Notes: generated from the sequence alone by a model not told the origin. A stretch of DNA of 7,001 bases from Candidatus Brocadiaceae bacterium (GCA_024653795.1 JANLHY010000375.1:1-7001), one strand, 5' to 3'; shown: positions 1 through 5,635, counted from the first letter of the stretch. Program-made: numbers and translations.

Positions 1-30
1 TAAGGGATTGACAATAAATAATCTGAACTT

Positions 31-59
31 GTAGAGACGACCCGACGGGTCGTCTGTAC
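31..59. repeat. Palindrome, GTAGAGACG-type
   Basis: The arms GACGACCC (36-43) and GGGTCGTC (47-54) pair perfectly around a 3-nt GAC loop. Outer pairing runs to 31/59 with one mismatch. It resembles the GAGACGCAT palindromes at 897-917 and 1558-1579 in having a GAGACG start and a very short loop, so it may be a diverged member of the same family. Confidence 0.7.
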
Positions 60-132
60 TTGTCCGACACTTTGAAGATCAGGCACTTCGACAGGCTCAG
101 TACAGGCACTGGCAGGGCTAAAGCCCAATTCA

Positions 133-156
133 GACTTCGTCGTGAGCTCAGTCGAA
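133..156. repeat. 24-nt dispersed repeat, copy 1
   Basis: It begins GACTTCGTCG and ends CTCAGTCGAA, and is identical over 24 nt to 4745-4768. It contains the palindrome GAGCTC and near-palindromic ends (TTCG...CGAA). A shorter relative, CTTCGACAGGCTCAG, lies at 86-100. Two identical copies 4.6 kb apart indicate a dispersed REP-like element; its function is unknown. Confidence 0.75.
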
Positions 157-168
157 TGATAAGACCGT

Positions 169-200
169 CACTAACCCCAGCCTTAAGGCTGGGGTTAGTG
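169..200. repeat. 32-nt perfect palindrome
   Basis: CACTAACCCCAGCC (169-182) and its exact reverse complement (187-200) flank a central TTAA, which is itself palindromic, so all 32 nt are symmetric. On either strand it could form a 14-bp stem. No T-run follows, so it is not a standard intrinsic terminator. GGGCTAAAGCCC (115-126) and its reverse complement (217-228) lie on either side. Confidence 0.8.
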
Positions 201-225
201 GGTACACGTCTTACCGGGGCTTTAG

Positions 226-242
226 CCCATAAGCGCTAAGTT
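226..242. repeat. Left arm of a 17-nt inverted repeat
   Basis: CCCATAAGCGCTAAGTT is the exact reverse complement of 816-832. Weaker similarity continues outward on both sides (GGGGCTTTAG before this copy; reverse complement GGGTGGTTTAT beside the other). The pair brackets the four-helix-bundle pseudogene and two hairpin repeats. Confidence 0.75.
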
Positions 243-283
243 GTTTTTGATATTTTTTACATGGAGTCGAATATCGAATATCG

Positions 284-324
284 CCTCCCCCTGTCCCCCT
301 CCAAGAGGGGGAGAAAGGGGGAGG
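284..324. repeat. C/G-rich imperfect hairpin before the pseudogene
   Basis: CCTCCCC and CCCCCTC on the left pair with GAGGGGG and GGGGGAGG on the right, with mismatched CTGT/AGAAA between the two stem segments. It ends 4 nt before the ATG at 329, so its right arm supplies purine-rich GGGGGAGG as a possible ribosome binding site. Confidence 0.6.
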
Positions 325-328
325 ATGA

Positions 329-711
329 ATGTCGAAGGATAAGAGAATATTTGATCTTGAAGAACGCTTAGTAGATTTTGCCGTAAGAATTATTCGTACA
401 GCGGAATCCTTGCCAAAAACAAGGGCGGGAAATCACATTGCCTGGCAACTTATTCGCGCGGTACGTCACCCGCTCCCAATTATGGTGAAGCTCAAAGTGC
501 AGAATCTCGTTCTGACTTTATACACAAGATGAAAGTCTGCCTTAAGGAGTTGCGTGAAACAAGGATATGGTTATTGATGATTGTAAAAGCCAATCTCATA
601 AAGCCGACGTCAAAGCTTTAACCCCTGATTCATGAGAATAATGAGCTTATTTCTATTTTTGTAACAAGCGTAAAAACCGCGAAACAAAAGGAGGATAAGA
701 AAACTTCATAA
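329..711 (+). pseudogene. Broken four-helix-bundle protein (23S rRNA intervening-sequence family)
   Basis: The ATG at 329 opens a reading frame beginning MSKDKRIFDLEERLVDFAV and continuing through RTAESLPKTRAGNHIA and QLIR. After codon CGC (455-457) the frame is lost. Reading on in the +1-shifted frame from 460 gives GTSPAPNYGEAQSAESRSDF, then KMKVCLKELRETRIWLLMIV, which is the conserved middle of the family. Restoring one base (CGC-[A]GC-GGT) mends the join as LIRSGTSP. A second lesion is an in-frame TAA at 619-621, in the middle of what should read KL-x-PLIHENNELISIF. The original stop is TAA at 709-711, which gives a repaired length of about 127 residues, normal for this small helical-bundle family. 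Family members occur inside 23S rRNA intervening sequences and as free-standing genes; their function is not settled. No intact start or downstream frame suggests a working product. Confidence 0.85.
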
Positions 712-734
712 CTTGTCCTCATAAAAATGGGGAT
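712..734 (+). repeat. GAAA-loop hairpin repeat, copy 1 (diverged)
   Basis: It folds as TCCTCAT-AAAA-ATGGGGA (716-733), a 7-bp stem with one G-U pair. Compared with the identical copies at 755-777 and 6288-6310 it differs at three of 23 positions. Two of these are partners in the stem (G-C changed to A-T) and the third is the first loop base, so the hairpin is preserved. Confidence 0.75.
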
Positions 735-754
735 TCGAAATTCCTTGTTCGATA

Positions 755-777
755 CTTGTCCTCGTGAAAACGGGGAT
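755..777 (+). repeat. GAAA-loop hairpin repeat, copy 2
   Basis: It folds as TCCTCGT-GAAA-ACGGGGA (759-776), with a 7-bp stem closed by a GNRA-type tetraloop. It lies 20 nt after copy 1, on the same strand, and is identical over 23 nt to the copy at 6288-6310. Each copy is preceded by an AT-rich ATA(A)-like stretch. Confidence 0.8.
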
Positions 778-815
778 TGGTTATTCATTACACGGTTAAA
801 TTAATCCGTAATTTT

Positions 816-832
816 AACTTAGCGCTTATGGG
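816..832. repeat. Right arm of a 17-nt inverted repeat
   Basis: AACTTAGCGCTTATGGG is the exact reverse complement of 226-242. Between the two arms lie the four-helix-bundle pseudogene and the two tandem hairpin repeats, which marks a possible former mobile or duplicated block. Confidence 0.75.
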
Positions 833-857
833 ATAAACCACCCGCGCTACGCTTTCT

Positions 858-887
858 CTCGTTCCCAAGCTGGAGCTTGGGAACGAG
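858..887. repeat. 30-nt perfect palindromic hairpin
   Basis: CTCGTTCCCAAGCT (858-871) and its exact reverse complement (874-887) are separated only by GG. No T-run follows. It lies 70 bp upstream of the lipoprotein start, adjacent to a second palindrome at 897-917. Confidence 0.8.
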
Positions 888-896
888 CGGCATGGG

Positions 897-917
897 GAGA
901 CGCATGCGATGCGTCTC
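897..917. repeat. GAGACGCAT palindrome
   Basis: GAGACGCAT and ATGCGTCTC pair perfectly around GCG. A decayed copy lies on the other side of the lipoprotein gene at 1558-1579. The ATG inside the right arm (909) is in frame with the lipoprotein gene but has no ribosome binding site, so it is not taken as the start. Confidence 0.75.
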
Positions 918-956
918 TACAAAAACTTTGAAATTCCTATACATCAAGGAGCGCTT

Positions 957-1550
957 ATGATAAGACAAATCGGGTTGGTTATATTGTCGATAGCAGTGTT
1001 ATGTGCAGGATGTAAGACGATCTCCAGGAGTACGATAAATGTAAACTTAGATTCATCTGACCGCAGTGTAAAGACACTGGCTGTCATGCGCTTTGACGAC
1101 AAGCTTATCCAGAATGAAGCAGTAAAGGGATTAATAATGAAGACAATAAGCAATCCTGATGCAAGGGAAATGCTTGCGGATATGATGACCGATGAGTTAC
1201 GCAGATGGGGGAAATACCGCATTTTGAGCCGTTCTGAGGTCAAAAGTAAAATGAAGGCTGGAGATATTAAGGAAGAAGAACTAGTCAAATTGAAAGATTA
1301 CGCTGCATTAGGCAAGATATTGAATGTGGATGCTGTGGTCATCGGTAAAATATACAAGTTTGGATTATCAAACATGACAGTCTATCAACGAGGGAACGTG
1401 TCTTTTACCGCGGAATGTATTGATACGAGAAAAGGTAAGGTTCTATGGTCTATGGAAACGAATGAGAGCGCACCATACAAGGATGAAGTCGATTTGGCAA
1501 TTAAGGTTGTCAAAGAAGCAGTCGAAAAACTTAAAAAAGAGATAGAATAA
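957..1550 (+). CDS. Putative lipoprotein with a CsgG/LpoB-like domain
   Basis: The ATG at 957 is chosen because AAGGAG (946-951) lies 5 nt upstream and because the protein then begins with a lipoprotein-type signal peptide: MIRQ, a hydrophobic stretch to residue 15, then LCAGC with Cys19 as the likely lipidated residue. The -3 position is Cys rather than the usual Leu, so the lipobox is slightly unusual. An in-frame ATG at 909 lacks a ribosome binding site and starts inside a palindrome. The mature 197-residue precursor carries features of the CsgG/LpoB/FlgT-like fold: a first strand LAVMRFDD (41-48), REMLADMMTDELRR (70-83), YRILSRSE (87-94), DAVVIGKIYKF (125-135) and the pair SFTAECIDTRKGKVLWS (149-165). 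In this fold group members act in outer-membrane secretion or as periplasmic activators of envelope enzymes. Which role applies here cannot be told. Likely anchored to a membrane facing the periplasm. It stands alone between palindromes. Confidence 0.75.
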   Translation: MIRQIGLVILSIAVLCAGCKTISRSTINVNLDSSDRSVKTLAVMRFDDKLIQNEAVKGLIMKTISNPDAREMLADMMTDELRRWGKYRILSRSEVKSKMKAGDIKEEELVKLKDYAALGKILNVDAVVIGKIYKFGLSNMTVYQRGNVSFTAECIDTRKGKVLWSMETNESAPYKDEVDLAIKVVKEAVEKLKKEIE

Positions 1551-1557
1551 TCGAGAA

Positions 1558-1579
1558 GAGACGCATTGCATTGTGTCCC
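1558..1579. repeat. Decayed GAGACGCAT palindrome after the lipoprotein gene
   Basis: GAGACGCA (1558-1565) pairs with TTGTGTCCC (1571-1579) with one mismatch and one G-U pair. It begins 8 nt after the lipoprotein stop and matches the intact palindrome at 897-917 in its left arm. It could act as a weak 3' hairpin, but there is no T-run. Confidence 0.5.
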
Positions 1580-1699
1580 TATAAGAGATAACTATTCATT
1601 TGTTTTTTCCTCTTAAATATAGCTTTTGAAATTATCAAATTTTATCAAAACTTAGCTGGATTCATCGTCTTCCAGTCAAAAATTCCTAGCAAAACCTGT

Positions 1700-2068
1700 C
1701 TATTTCATACTTTCAAACCGCATTGTTATCTCACTTAAAAGCCTTTCTTTGTTAAACGGTTTTTCTAAAAATGAGACGTTTCCTAATGCCTGGAAACATC
1801 GATACGTCTTTTCGTCCAATGCAGACGCCATAATAACAGGCACTTCTTTATAACGGCTATCCCTCCTCAGTAAGGCAAAAAATCTATCTCCTGTCACCCC
1901 GTCCATTAAAATATCTAATATTACAAGATTGTATATTTTTTCTTTTATCTTTTTCTGACCCTCTTCTGCATTTGAAACAATAGTAACCGTGAATGGTTCT
2001 CCTTCCAGCATGTCCTTATAAAATTCCTGCATCTCCAGGTCATCTTCTACAATTAACAAATCCTTCAT
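1700..2068 (-). CDS. Receiver-only (CheY-like) response regulator
   Basis: The protein begins MKDLLIVEDD and is 122 residues long, a single receiver domain with no output domain. The acidic pair is D9/D10, the phosphoacceptor is D52 in LVILDILMDG, the switch Ser is S82 in VIMASA, and the conserved Lys is K103 in FLEKPF, so all key residues are present. The start at 2068 is preferred over an in-frame ATG 45 nt upstream because the domain begins here and a purine-rich GGGAGCGAGAG sequence precedes it. It overlaps the 3' end of the kinase gene by 29 nt, which indicates translational coupling and makes the kinase its probable phosphodonor. Without an output domain it probably acts by protein contact or as a phosphorelay intermediate. 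Its target is not visible in the window. Confidence 0.93.
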   Translation of the reverse strand: MKDLLIVEDDLEMQEFYKDMLEGEPFTVTIVSNAEEGQKKIKEKIYNLVILDILMDGVTGDRFFALLRRDSRYKEVPVIMASALDEKTYRCFQALGNVSFLEKPFNKERLLSEITMRFESMK

Positions 2069-3671
2069 TTTCTCTCGCTCCCATGAAAAGATTATTTTCT
2101 TTATTATCCACAATCATTGGCAAGGTAAATTTAAACCGCGACCCTTTCCCTCTCCCTTCGGATTCTACCCAAATCCTGCCTTTGTGTTTTTGCACGATAT
2201 TCTTGCAGATGGCAAGGCCGATTCCCGATCCAAACGCCGAAGGTGTTTCCTTATAGAACTTTTCAAATACCCGTTCTCGTGTTTTCTCGTCTAATCCCTT
2301 GCCTGTGTCTTCCACCGTTACTTCTACAACATCTGGAAGTACATTGGCCGATATGATGATTTTCCCATGTTCCGTAAACTTTACAGCATTGTTTACCAGG
2401 TGATTTATCAAATGGTATATCATATCCCGATCTGCCTTAATAATGGGGATACAGGAAGGTAGTTGGTACGTGAGGACAATTGTTTTTGTACTGGCTGAAT
2501 CCTTTTGTTCATAAACAATCTGTTTGACTAGATCGGCAATTGAAATATCAGATAGTTTTAATGGTTCCACTCCCGACTCTAACTTGGATATATCGAGGAT
2601 ATTTTTTATGGAGTTTTTTAATCGGTTGACATTGTTCCTGAGGATTTCGTGTATTTGAGAGCCTCTTCCCAACGATACTTTATCCCCTAACGTGATAGAA
2701 CGTTCGAACATATCAATAGCCATTTCTATTTTAGCAACAGGCGTCTTCAGTTCATGGGTAATGTCACGGACCAGATTGTCCTTTAATTCATCCAATTTTT
2801 TCCTTTCGGTAATGTCGCGACAGAATCCCTCGATGCCAATGATGTCGTTATTCTGCTTCATAGGAAGCATTTCAAGGGACAACCATACAACATGACCTTG
2901 CTTATGTATAACCCGAAACTCAATGTCCATTAGACTATTGTTCTGCCCATTTAGTATTTGTAAAATCTCACGCTGCATACTCTCTTGATCTTCTTCGGGA
3001 CATAGGGAGAGTCCATAGCCACGATTTTCATAAAATTGATTTGCAGGGTAGCCTATGATCTTTTCTACAGAAGGACTCATCAGGAGAAATTCTCCCTCTT
3101 TTGTACATTCAAAGATAATATCCGGCGAACTCTCAATGACTGTTCTGTATTTTTCTTCAGCCTCTCTAATTCTGTTAAACAGCCGTGTATTCTCAATTGC
3201 CATGGCTAATTGAGGGGCGATTTGCGAAAAAAATGTGATATGTTTTATTGAGTAATAGTCCTTTCGTTTGCTCCCGAAATTTACACTGCCGATTACGCGT
3301 CCTTTATGCTCAAGTGGGTACCCCAATCTTGAATGAATTCCCTCTTTATATAATACGGAATCCGTCAGAAATCGACCTTTGGACGTATCTTCCACTATCA
3401 CAGGCTGACGGAATTGAACCACCCTTTTCATCAAGCTTCCTTCCATGGGATACTGGACGCCTTCTTTTAGTTCTGTATATGCATAATCCTTTGACAGCAC
3501 GAAGGTCTCGTACAAGTTATTATCTTCGGTAATGAGAGTAACACTCAGCCGATCGAAATCAATCACTTTCAAAAGTTCATTACTCATCGTCTGGTAAACT
3601 TCCCGTATATCCAGACTCGAAAAGATAATCCGGTTGATATTGAGAATAATCTCTTTTTTATTAGTAAACAT
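2040..3671 (-). CDS. GAF-PAS sensor histidine kinase
   Basis: This 543-residue protein has a GAF domain (about 10-163, ending in LAMAIENTRLF), a PAS domain with its C-cap (about 170-290, ending GIEGFCRDITERKKL), a HisKA dimerisation/phosphotransfer domain with H306 in DITHELKTP, and a HATPase_c domain. The latter shows the N box HLVNNAVKF (424-432), G1 box DTGKGL (455-460), F box FEKFYK (469-474) and G2 box GSGIGLAICKNIV (481-493). I see no membrane segment, so it is predicted to be a cytoplasmic sensor; GAF and PAS domains bind small molecules, but the ligand here is unknown. An in-frame stop nine codons upstream leaves ATG 3671 as the only ATG start; the ribosome binding site before it is poor. 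The last 20 or so residues (VDNKENNLFMGARENEG) lie beyond the catalytic core and overlap the start of the downstream response regulator. Confidence 0.95.
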   Translation of the reverse strand: MFTNKKEIILNINRIIFSSLDIREVYQTMSNELLKVIDFDRLSVTLITEDNNLYETFVLSKDYAYTELKEGVQYPMEGSLMKRVVQFRQPVIVEDTSKGRFLTDSVLYKEGIHSRLGYPLEHKGRVIGSVNFGSKRKDYYSIKHITFFSQIAPQLAMAIENTRLFNRIREAEEKYRTVIESSPDIIFECTKEGEFLLMSPSVEKIIGYPANQFYENRGYGLSLCPEEDQESMQREILQILNGQNNSLMDIEFRVIHKQGHVVWLSLEMLPMKQNNDIIGIEGFCRDITERKKLDELKDNLVRDITHELKTPVAKIEMAIDMFERSITLGDKVSLGRGSQIHEILRNNVNRLKNSIKNILDISKLESGVEPLKLSDISIADLVKQIVYEQKDSASTKTIVLTYQLPSCIPIIKADRDMIYHLINHLVNNAVKFTEHGKIIISANVLPDVVEVTVEDTGKGLDEKTRERVFEKFYKETPSAFGSGIGLAICKNIVQKHKGRIWVESEGRGKGSRFKFTLPMIVDNKENNLFMGARENEGFVNCRR

Positions 3672-3716
3672 GGAACTATCGAGACAAATCTTTGATTAAT
3701 GAAAAAAACGTGAAAC

Positions 3717-3743
3717 CACAGATTTCGCAGATTACACAGATAA
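3717..3743. repeat. Three nonamer direct repeats (CRCAGATTA-like)
   Basis: CACAGATTT, CGCAGATTA and CACAGATAA follow one another without gaps. Similar CACAGATTACGCAGATT strings are a familiar intergenic repeat type in several environmental bacteria. It lies in the kinase leader region; no role is evident. Confidence 0.55.
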
Positions 3744-3781
3744 ATGAAAATCTGAAAAATTTGCGGTTGTTCTTAAAATTA

Positions 3782-3796
3782 ATTTGTGAAGATAAA
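3782..3796. repeat. Inverted repeat flanking the macrodomain gene, arm 1
   Basis: ATTTGTGAAGATAAA is the exact reverse complement of 4377-4391. The arms lie 22 nt outside each end of the macrodomain gene (stop end here, start end at the other copy). Confidence 0.65.
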
Positions 3797-3817
3797 CTAT
3801 AGAAATAACTATCCATG

Positions 3818-4354
3818 CTATTTCACGAGTTCCTGTAATGCCCTATCGTAAGCCTGATATGCTTTCTGGCCAAAGAGAACAAAACGTACCAGTTCGACGT
3901 CGGTGTGGGTTTTTAAGTAATTTATTGCTGTTTTTAAGGCTACTGTAGCTGCGTCGTCAAGTGGATACCCGTAAGCACCGGTACTAATGGACGGGAAAGC
4001 AACACGCTTGAGTTTGAATTGAGAGGCAAGACTGAGGCTGTTTTTATAGGCATTGGCTAACAGTTCCGCCTCACGCTTTTTACCGCCGGAATAAACAGGA
4101 CCTACCGTATGAATTACGTATTTCGCTTTTAAATTTCCACCTGTAGTAATTCGTGCCTCACCTGTTGGACATCCACCCAACTTCCTGCATTCCTCCAATA
4201 TCTTTGTACCTCCTGCCCGATGGATTGCCCCATCCACGCCGCCACCTCCCAGAAGACTGGAATTTGCCGCATTGACAATGGCATCCGTCTCCTGCTCTGT
4301 AATATCACCTTCAATAAGCTCTAGAATTGATTTGTTAATAGTAACTTTTACCAT
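3818..4354 (-). CDS. Macrodomain protein, ADP-ribose / O-acetyl-ADP-ribose hydrolase type (YmdB/MacroD-like)
   Basis: A 178-residue single macrodomain, the usual length for stand-alone MacroD-type hydrolases. It shows GDITEQETDAIVNAANSSL (16-34), the GGGGVDGAIHRAGG loop (36-49), HTVGPV (82-87) and the phosphate-binding FPSISTGAYGYP (120-131). N31 and D41 line up with the catalytic Asn25 and Asp35 of E. coli YmdB, so activity is plausible. Family members remove ADP-ribose from acidic residues or deacetylate O-acetyl-ADP-ribose; some reverse toxin-type ADP-ribosylation. No ADP-ribosyltransferase or sirtuin gene is in the window, so the partner is unknown. There is no clear ribosome binding site before ATG 4354; a TATAAA about 15 nt upstream could serve a very short leader. 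It is flanked by a 15-nt perfect inverted repeat. Confidence 0.93.
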   Translation of the reverse strand: MVKVTINKSILELIEGDITEQETDAIVNAANSSLLGGGGVDGAIHRAGGTKILEECRKLGGCPTGEARITTGGNLKAKYVIHTVGPVYSGGKKREAELLANAYKNSLSLASQFKLKRVAFPSISTGAYGYPLDDAATVALKTAINYLKTHTDVELVRFVLFGQKAYQAYDRALQELVK

Positions 4355-4376
4355 AATTTAAATACTTTATATGCGA

Positions 4377-4391
4377 TTTATCTTCACAAAT
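4377..4391. repeat. Inverted repeat flanking the macrodomain gene, arm 2
   Basis: TTTATCTTCACAAAT is the exact reverse complement of 3782-3796, 22 nt upstream of the macrodomain start codon. Confidence 0.65.
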
Positions 4392-4429
4392 GAGTAAAGT
4401 TTTTAAAAATAACAGAAGAAAACAAAGGT

Positions 4430-4518
4430 GAGGTAAGAGTTAAGATGTAAGAATATCATTCTCCTACTTCCTACTTCCTACCTCTTACCTCTTACCTCTT
4501 ACATCGTACCTCCTGCCT
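4430..4518. repeat. Heptamer tandem repeats forming a long imperfect hairpin
   Basis: The right side has eight gap-free heptamers (4463-4518) of consensus C(C/T)TAC(C/T)T. The left side has three heptamers of the complementary type: GAGGTAA, GAGTTAA, GATGTAA (4430-4450). The left arm pairs with 4485-4505 at 18 of 21 positions. One strand is almost pure pyrimidine plus A. Copy-number change by slippage in 7-bp steps is expected. Confidence 0.75.
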
Positions 4519-4688
4519 CATCTGAGAAATCTACGCTTTCACGTGTGTTTTATCAGTTTGAGGCTTCGCCTCGCTAGTGGTTATTGGAATTTATTTGAAT
4601 GTAATTGTCAAGCATAAAAACCTTGAAATATTAAAAGGCTTGTGAAATAATCTGATTTGTTTATTTTTATAGTATTGATACGAAAATA

Positions 4689-4789
4689 CCCCTCACCCAG
4701 ACCTCCTCCCGCAAGGGTCGAGGGGACTTTCCCTCCCTCGATGGGACTTCGTCGTGAGCTCAGTCGAACGAGGGATTAAGGGAGGGTGA
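4689..4789. repeat. Nested C/G-rich inverted element containing the 24-nt repeat
   Basis: TCACCC (4693-4698) matches GGGTGA (4784-4789), and CCCTCG (4735-4740) matches CGAGGG (4769-4774). Between the inner arms lies the second copy of the 24-nt repeat (4745-4768, identical to 133-156). It ends 20 bp before the nitroreductase start and looks like a REP-type element that inserted into, or grew around, another. Confidence 0.55.
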
Positions 4790-4809
4790 AATAGAGGGAT
4801 TAAAAACTT

Positions 4810-5436
4810 ATGGACGTTAGAGAGGCTATTCATAAACGGCGCAGTATCAGAAGATTCAAACCAGACCCTGTATCTGATGAGTTGATACAACAACTTTTGG
4901 AAAGTGCACGGCTTGCCCCATCGGGTTCCAACACCCAGCCGTGGAGGTTTATCGTGGTAAAAGATGCAGAATCAAGACAGAAACTGCAGGCTGCTTCCTA
5001 TAATCAGCGTCATGTTGGACAAGCGCCCGTGATTATTGCCTGTTGTGCCGACATAAAGGCATTTGGTGAATTTCCGGAACGGATCGATGAGCTCATCGCT
5101 GCCGGCGCCCTCCCAGCGAAGACACGGGAGGTCTTTGTCCCATCGTTAAAAAAGGGTGGAATGAGCGCTGATATTAAATGGCATCTGCTGATCGCTGCCA
5201 CAGGGAATACGGATATTGCCATTGAGCATATGGTCCTTCATGCCGTGGAGCTGGGATTGGGAACGTGTTGGGTACGATGGTTTGATGATAACAAGGTTAA
5301 AGAAATACTCGAAATTCCAAAGAACATAGAGATTATAGCATTACTTCCCATAGGCTATCCTGCCGAAGAACCTCCCCAAAGGCCAAGATTCGATCTTGAT
5401 AAGATTGTTTATTATGAAAAATACGGGGCTTCTTGA
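4810..5436 (+). CDS. Nitroreductase-family FMN oxidoreductase
   Basis: A 208-residue protein with the start MDVREAIHKRRSIRRF, whose Arg/Ser cluster (R10, R11, S12, R14) binds the FMN phosphate, then APSGSNTQPWRFIVV (36-50), a typical FMN-site segment. IAIEHMVLHAVELGLGTCWV (137-155) is the conserved dimer/flavin-contact helix and loop, and LLPIGYP (178-184) the C-terminal motif. These enzymes are homodimeric, cytoplasmic and use NAD(P)H to reduce nitro groups, quinones or other small substrates; the substrate cannot be read from sequence. Length is normal. A purine stretch GAGGGA lies about 10 nt before the ATG, a fair but not strong ribosome binding site. It is a single gene, followed by a gap with no obvious terminator directly after the stop. 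Confidence 0.92.
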   Translation: MDVREAIHKRRSIRRFKPDPVSDELIQQLLESARLAPSGSNTQPWRFIVVKDAESRQKLQAASYNQRHVGQAPVIIACCADIKAFGEFPERIDELIAAGALPAKTREVFVPSLKKGGMSADIKWHLLIAATGNTDIAIEHMVLHAVELGLGTCWVRWFDDNKVKEILEIPKNIEIIALLPIGYPAEEPPQRPRFDLDKIVYYEKYGAS

Positions 5437-5453
5437 TATGTTTTTATGATTAG

Positions 5454-5475
5454 GTACGACATAAGTACGACTTAA
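5454..5475. repeat. Two adjacent 11-nt direct repeats
   Basis: GTACGACATAA is followed directly by GTACGACTTAA, differing in one base. It lies 18 nt after the nitroreductase stop. Its role is unknown; it is too short to classify. Confidence 0.5.
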
Positions 5476-5568
5476 AACCAGGGGATGGGGGAGCGGTTTC
5501 TGGTAAAATTGAGTTTTATTGTCATATAGGTCATAAACACACATAGGGTTTAAAAATCCGTATGCTGG

Positions 5569-5583
5569 CTAAGTGATACTTAG
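5569..5583. promoter_or_regulatory. Operator-like palindrome upstream of the toxin-antitoxin promoter
   Basis: CTAAGT-GAT-ACTTAG has perfect 6-bp arms. It is centred about 25 bp upstream of the -35 box at 5601. A second pair, GTGTCA (5583-5588) and TGACAC (5607-5612), straddles the -35 box. Their positions suit repressor binding, for example by the antitoxin-toxin complex, but no binding consensus is recognised. Confidence 0.35.
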
Positions 5584-5600
5584 TGTCAGGGTGTTTAGAA

Positions 5601-5629
5601 TTGACATGACACGGGCAAAGTAGTAGGAT
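5601..5629 (+). promoter_or_regulatory. Sigma-70-type promoter for the structured RNA / toxin-antitoxin operon
   Basis: A perfect -35 box TTGACA (5601-5606) is followed after the optimal 17 nt by TAGGAT (5624-5629), which matches TATAAT at four of six positions. Expected transcription start is about 5636. The first hairpin of the predicted RNA starts at 5642, just downstream. This is the best promoter match seen in the window. Confidence 0.65.
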
Positions 5630-5635
5630 GATTCC

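Larger units (their letters stand above)
1..328. other. Gene-free region packed with palindromes and short repeats
   Basis: I see no convincing coding sequence on either strand here. The stretch holds a GACGACCC/GGGTCGTC palindrome (31-59), a CTTCGACAGGCTCAG element (86-100), GGGCTAAAGCCC (115-126) with its reverse complement at 217-228, a 24-nt repeat shared with 4745-4768 (133-156), a 32-nt perfect palindrome (169-200), one arm of a 17-nt inverted repeat (226-242), and a C/G-rich hairpin just before the next gene (284-324). Such stacking is typical of intergenic REP-like accumulation; nothing shows that it is transcribed. Confidence 0.75.
4392..4809. other. Gene-free region with repeats between macrodomain and nitroreductase genes
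   Basis: I find no supportable coding sequence here. The region contains a heptamer-repeat hairpin (4430-4518), a small GAGGC-TTC-GCCTC hairpin (4560-4572), an AT-rich stretch (about 4576-4688) and a nested C/G-rich inverted element (4689-4789) with the second copy of the 24-nt repeat in its centre. The genes on the two sides diverge from this gap, so promoters for both must lie in it; none is clear enough to call. Confidence 0.7.

Noticed and set aside
169..200. The 32-nt palindrome as an intrinsic terminator
   Set aside because: No T-run follows on either strand and no gene ends near it.
712..777. Two 23-nt repeats with a 20-nt spacer, CRISPR-like at first glance
   Set aside because: There are only two adjacent copies, they differ at three positions, the third copy is 5.5 kb away, and no cas genes are present. 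The hairpin-preserving change fits a REP-like family better.
909..956. Longer start for the lipoprotein (ATG at 909)
   Set aside because: It begins inside a palindrome, has no ribosome binding site, and would bury the signal peptide 16 residues into the protein. ATG 957 has AAGGAG 5 nt upstream.
944..1288. Open frame on the minus strand opposite the lipoprotein gene
   Set aside because: It is antisense to a well-supported gene, its composition is that of a shadow frame, and I see no motif in it.
1993..2256. Open frame on the plus strand opposite the kinase/regulator overlap
   Set aside because: Both minus-strand genes here carry complete catalytic motifs, and the plus-strand frame has no recognisable domain.
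4129..4314. Second minus-strand frame inside the macrodomain gene
   Set aside because: It is a shifted shadow of the macrodomain coding sequence with no features of its own.
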